Source: Opitutia bacterium
GTDB lineage: Bacteria > Verrucomicrobiota > Verrucomicrobiia > Opitutales > Seribacteraceae
Assembly (NCBI GenBank): GCA_018695085.1
Contig: JABHOU010000127.1
Location: forward strand, 1-6,218
DNA length: 6,218 nucleotides
Direction: 5' to 3'
Translations under genes and position numbers: made by a program
The notes under the pieces: generated by a model
What the model saw: only the letters and a program-made list of their open reading frames with translations
Database searches by the model: none
Told to the model about the DNA's origin: nothing
In this document: positions 5,592-6,218 of the stretch, one piece after another
How the letters are laid out: every line of letters begins with the position of its first letter
How positions within the stretch are numbered: position 1 is the first letter of the stretch

Positions 5592-6218
5592 ATGACCTTT
5601 ATGATGCCATCAAGTCCGATCCTTTATTCCGCCGTCCTAGGCATGACCGCGGCTTGCTCCCTTGCCCAAGCGGAAAAGGGAGCGTTGGATCATGCGGACT
5701 ACGTAAAGGTGAAGTCGCTCCTCTCGGCGAAATGCTATTCCTGCCACGGCGCCCTCAAGCAGAAGGCGAAGTTGAGACTGGACACGCGTGACCTCATGCT
5801 GAAGGGCGAAGTCATCGTTTCAGGTAAGGCAACCAAAAGCCTGCTCATCGAGCGCGTGGAGGACATGAGCGAGGACCGCATGCCGCCTCCCGAAGACGGT
5901 GCCCCCTTGAAGCCTGAGGAAATCGTCTTGCTTCGCCGTTGGATTGACGACGGAGCCAATGCGCCAGCCGATGAGCCTGTTCCACAAGGCCCTAGCGAGC
6001 ACTGGGCTTTCAAGACGCCGAACCGCACGCCTTTGCCGGCCGATGCGGGCAACCCCATAGACGCCCTCCTGGAAAAAAGCCGGGGGAAGCTCGGACTGAA
6101 GGCCCAGCCCGCGGCGGAACGCACGATTCTCATCCGCCGCCTCTACCTCGACCTCATCGGTCTCCCACCCACCCGCGAACAATTGGAGGACACCCGGCCT
6201 TGGAAATCCATCGTGGAC
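5592..6218 (+). CDS. PSCyt1/DUF1549 (Planctomycete cytochrome C) protein, N-terminal part
   Basis: The frame from the ATG at 5592 stays open for 209 codons to the right edge. ATGs at 5601 and 5604 are equally possible starts; no strong ribosome binding site decides. Residues 1-27 form a signal peptide with a likely cut after AQA. The PSCyt1 domain follows, with the haem motif CYSCH at 48-52, LRLDTRD at 61-67, and the distal MPPP at 97-100 that supplies the axial Met. It is followed by IVLLRRWIDDGA and a WAF block. DUF1549 (PSCyt2) starts near residue 154 with NPIDALLEK and continues through IRRLYLDLIGLPPTREQLE. Complete relatives run to about 700-1000 residues with a DUF1553 domain and commonly sit in an operon with a DUF1501 protein and sulfatases. 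This fits the sulfatase at the left edge; a role in periplasmic electron transfer or polysaccharide catabolism is inference. A poor -35-like TTGGAC lies at 5552-5557. Confidence 0.92.
   Translation, partial: MTFMMPSSPILYSAVLGMTAACSLAQAEKGALDHADYVKVKSLLSAKCYSCHGALKQKAKLRLDTRDLMLKGEVIVSGKATKSLLIERVEDMSEDRMPPPEDGAPLKPEEIVLLRRWIDDGANAPADEPVPQGPSEHWAFKTPNRTPLPADAGNPIDALLEKSRGKLGLKAQPAAERTILIRRLYLDLIGLPPTREQLEDTRPWKSIVD

Noticed and set aside
5735..6182. Two minus-strand open frames opposite the PSCyt1 gene
   Set aside because: The plus strand carries clear PSCyt1/DUF1549 motifs throughout; the antisense frames are a result of GC-rich codon use.

Overview
The window looks like an accessory or intergenic-decay stretch from a bacterium of the Planctomycetes-Verrucomicrobia group. 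The signs are a sulfatase, a Planctomycete-type cytochrome C (PSCyt1/DUF1549) protein, a haem-motif protein with squalene-cyclase-like repeats, and a DUF4190/GspG-like protein. All are typical of sulfated-polysaccharide-degrading members of that group. The call is inference from gene families, not from a phylogenetic marker.

Layout. Positions 2-586 (+) are the C-terminal third of a sulfatase, and 721-1788 (+) is an exported protein with one CxxCH motif and prenyltransferase/squalene-cyclase-type repeats. From about 1.87 to 5.5 kb lies a patchwork of broken genes: a signal-peptide stub with an in-frame stop (1868-1966, +); the middle part of a serine beta-lactamase-family gene (1985-2284, -); a DUF4190 + GspG-like gene with two in-frame stops (2314-2952, +); a MORN-repeat (YwqK-type) gene whose lipoprotein signal peptide is out of frame (3007-4086, -); a 414-base non-coding stretch with a 25-bp direct repeat, a hairpin, the 3' part of a tRNA gene and a cluster of 9-bp repeats; the N-terminal third of a tyrosine-recombinase-type integrase (4516-4920, +); and the N-terminal half of a beta-lactamase-family lipoprotein (4889-5356, -). 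At 5592 an intact-looking PSCyt1/DUF1549 gene begins (+) and runs off the right edge.

Main reading. The two beta-lactamase pieces are on the same strand, in the right order, and meet within the same inter-motif segment of the protein (after ...HTSGLRPDI and before ...YSDINF). The simplest history is one lipoprotein gene split by about 2.6 kb of foreign DNA holding the GspG-like gene, the MORN gene, the tRNA fragment and the integrase stub. The tRNA 3' end beside repeated short sites and an integrase start is what is left of a tRNA-targeted integrative element. Nearly every gene in this segment carries an inactivating lesion, so the window is best seen as a graveyard of an integrative element between two working catabolic clusters. 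I see no convincing new functional system; the interest lies in the relic att region and the split gene.
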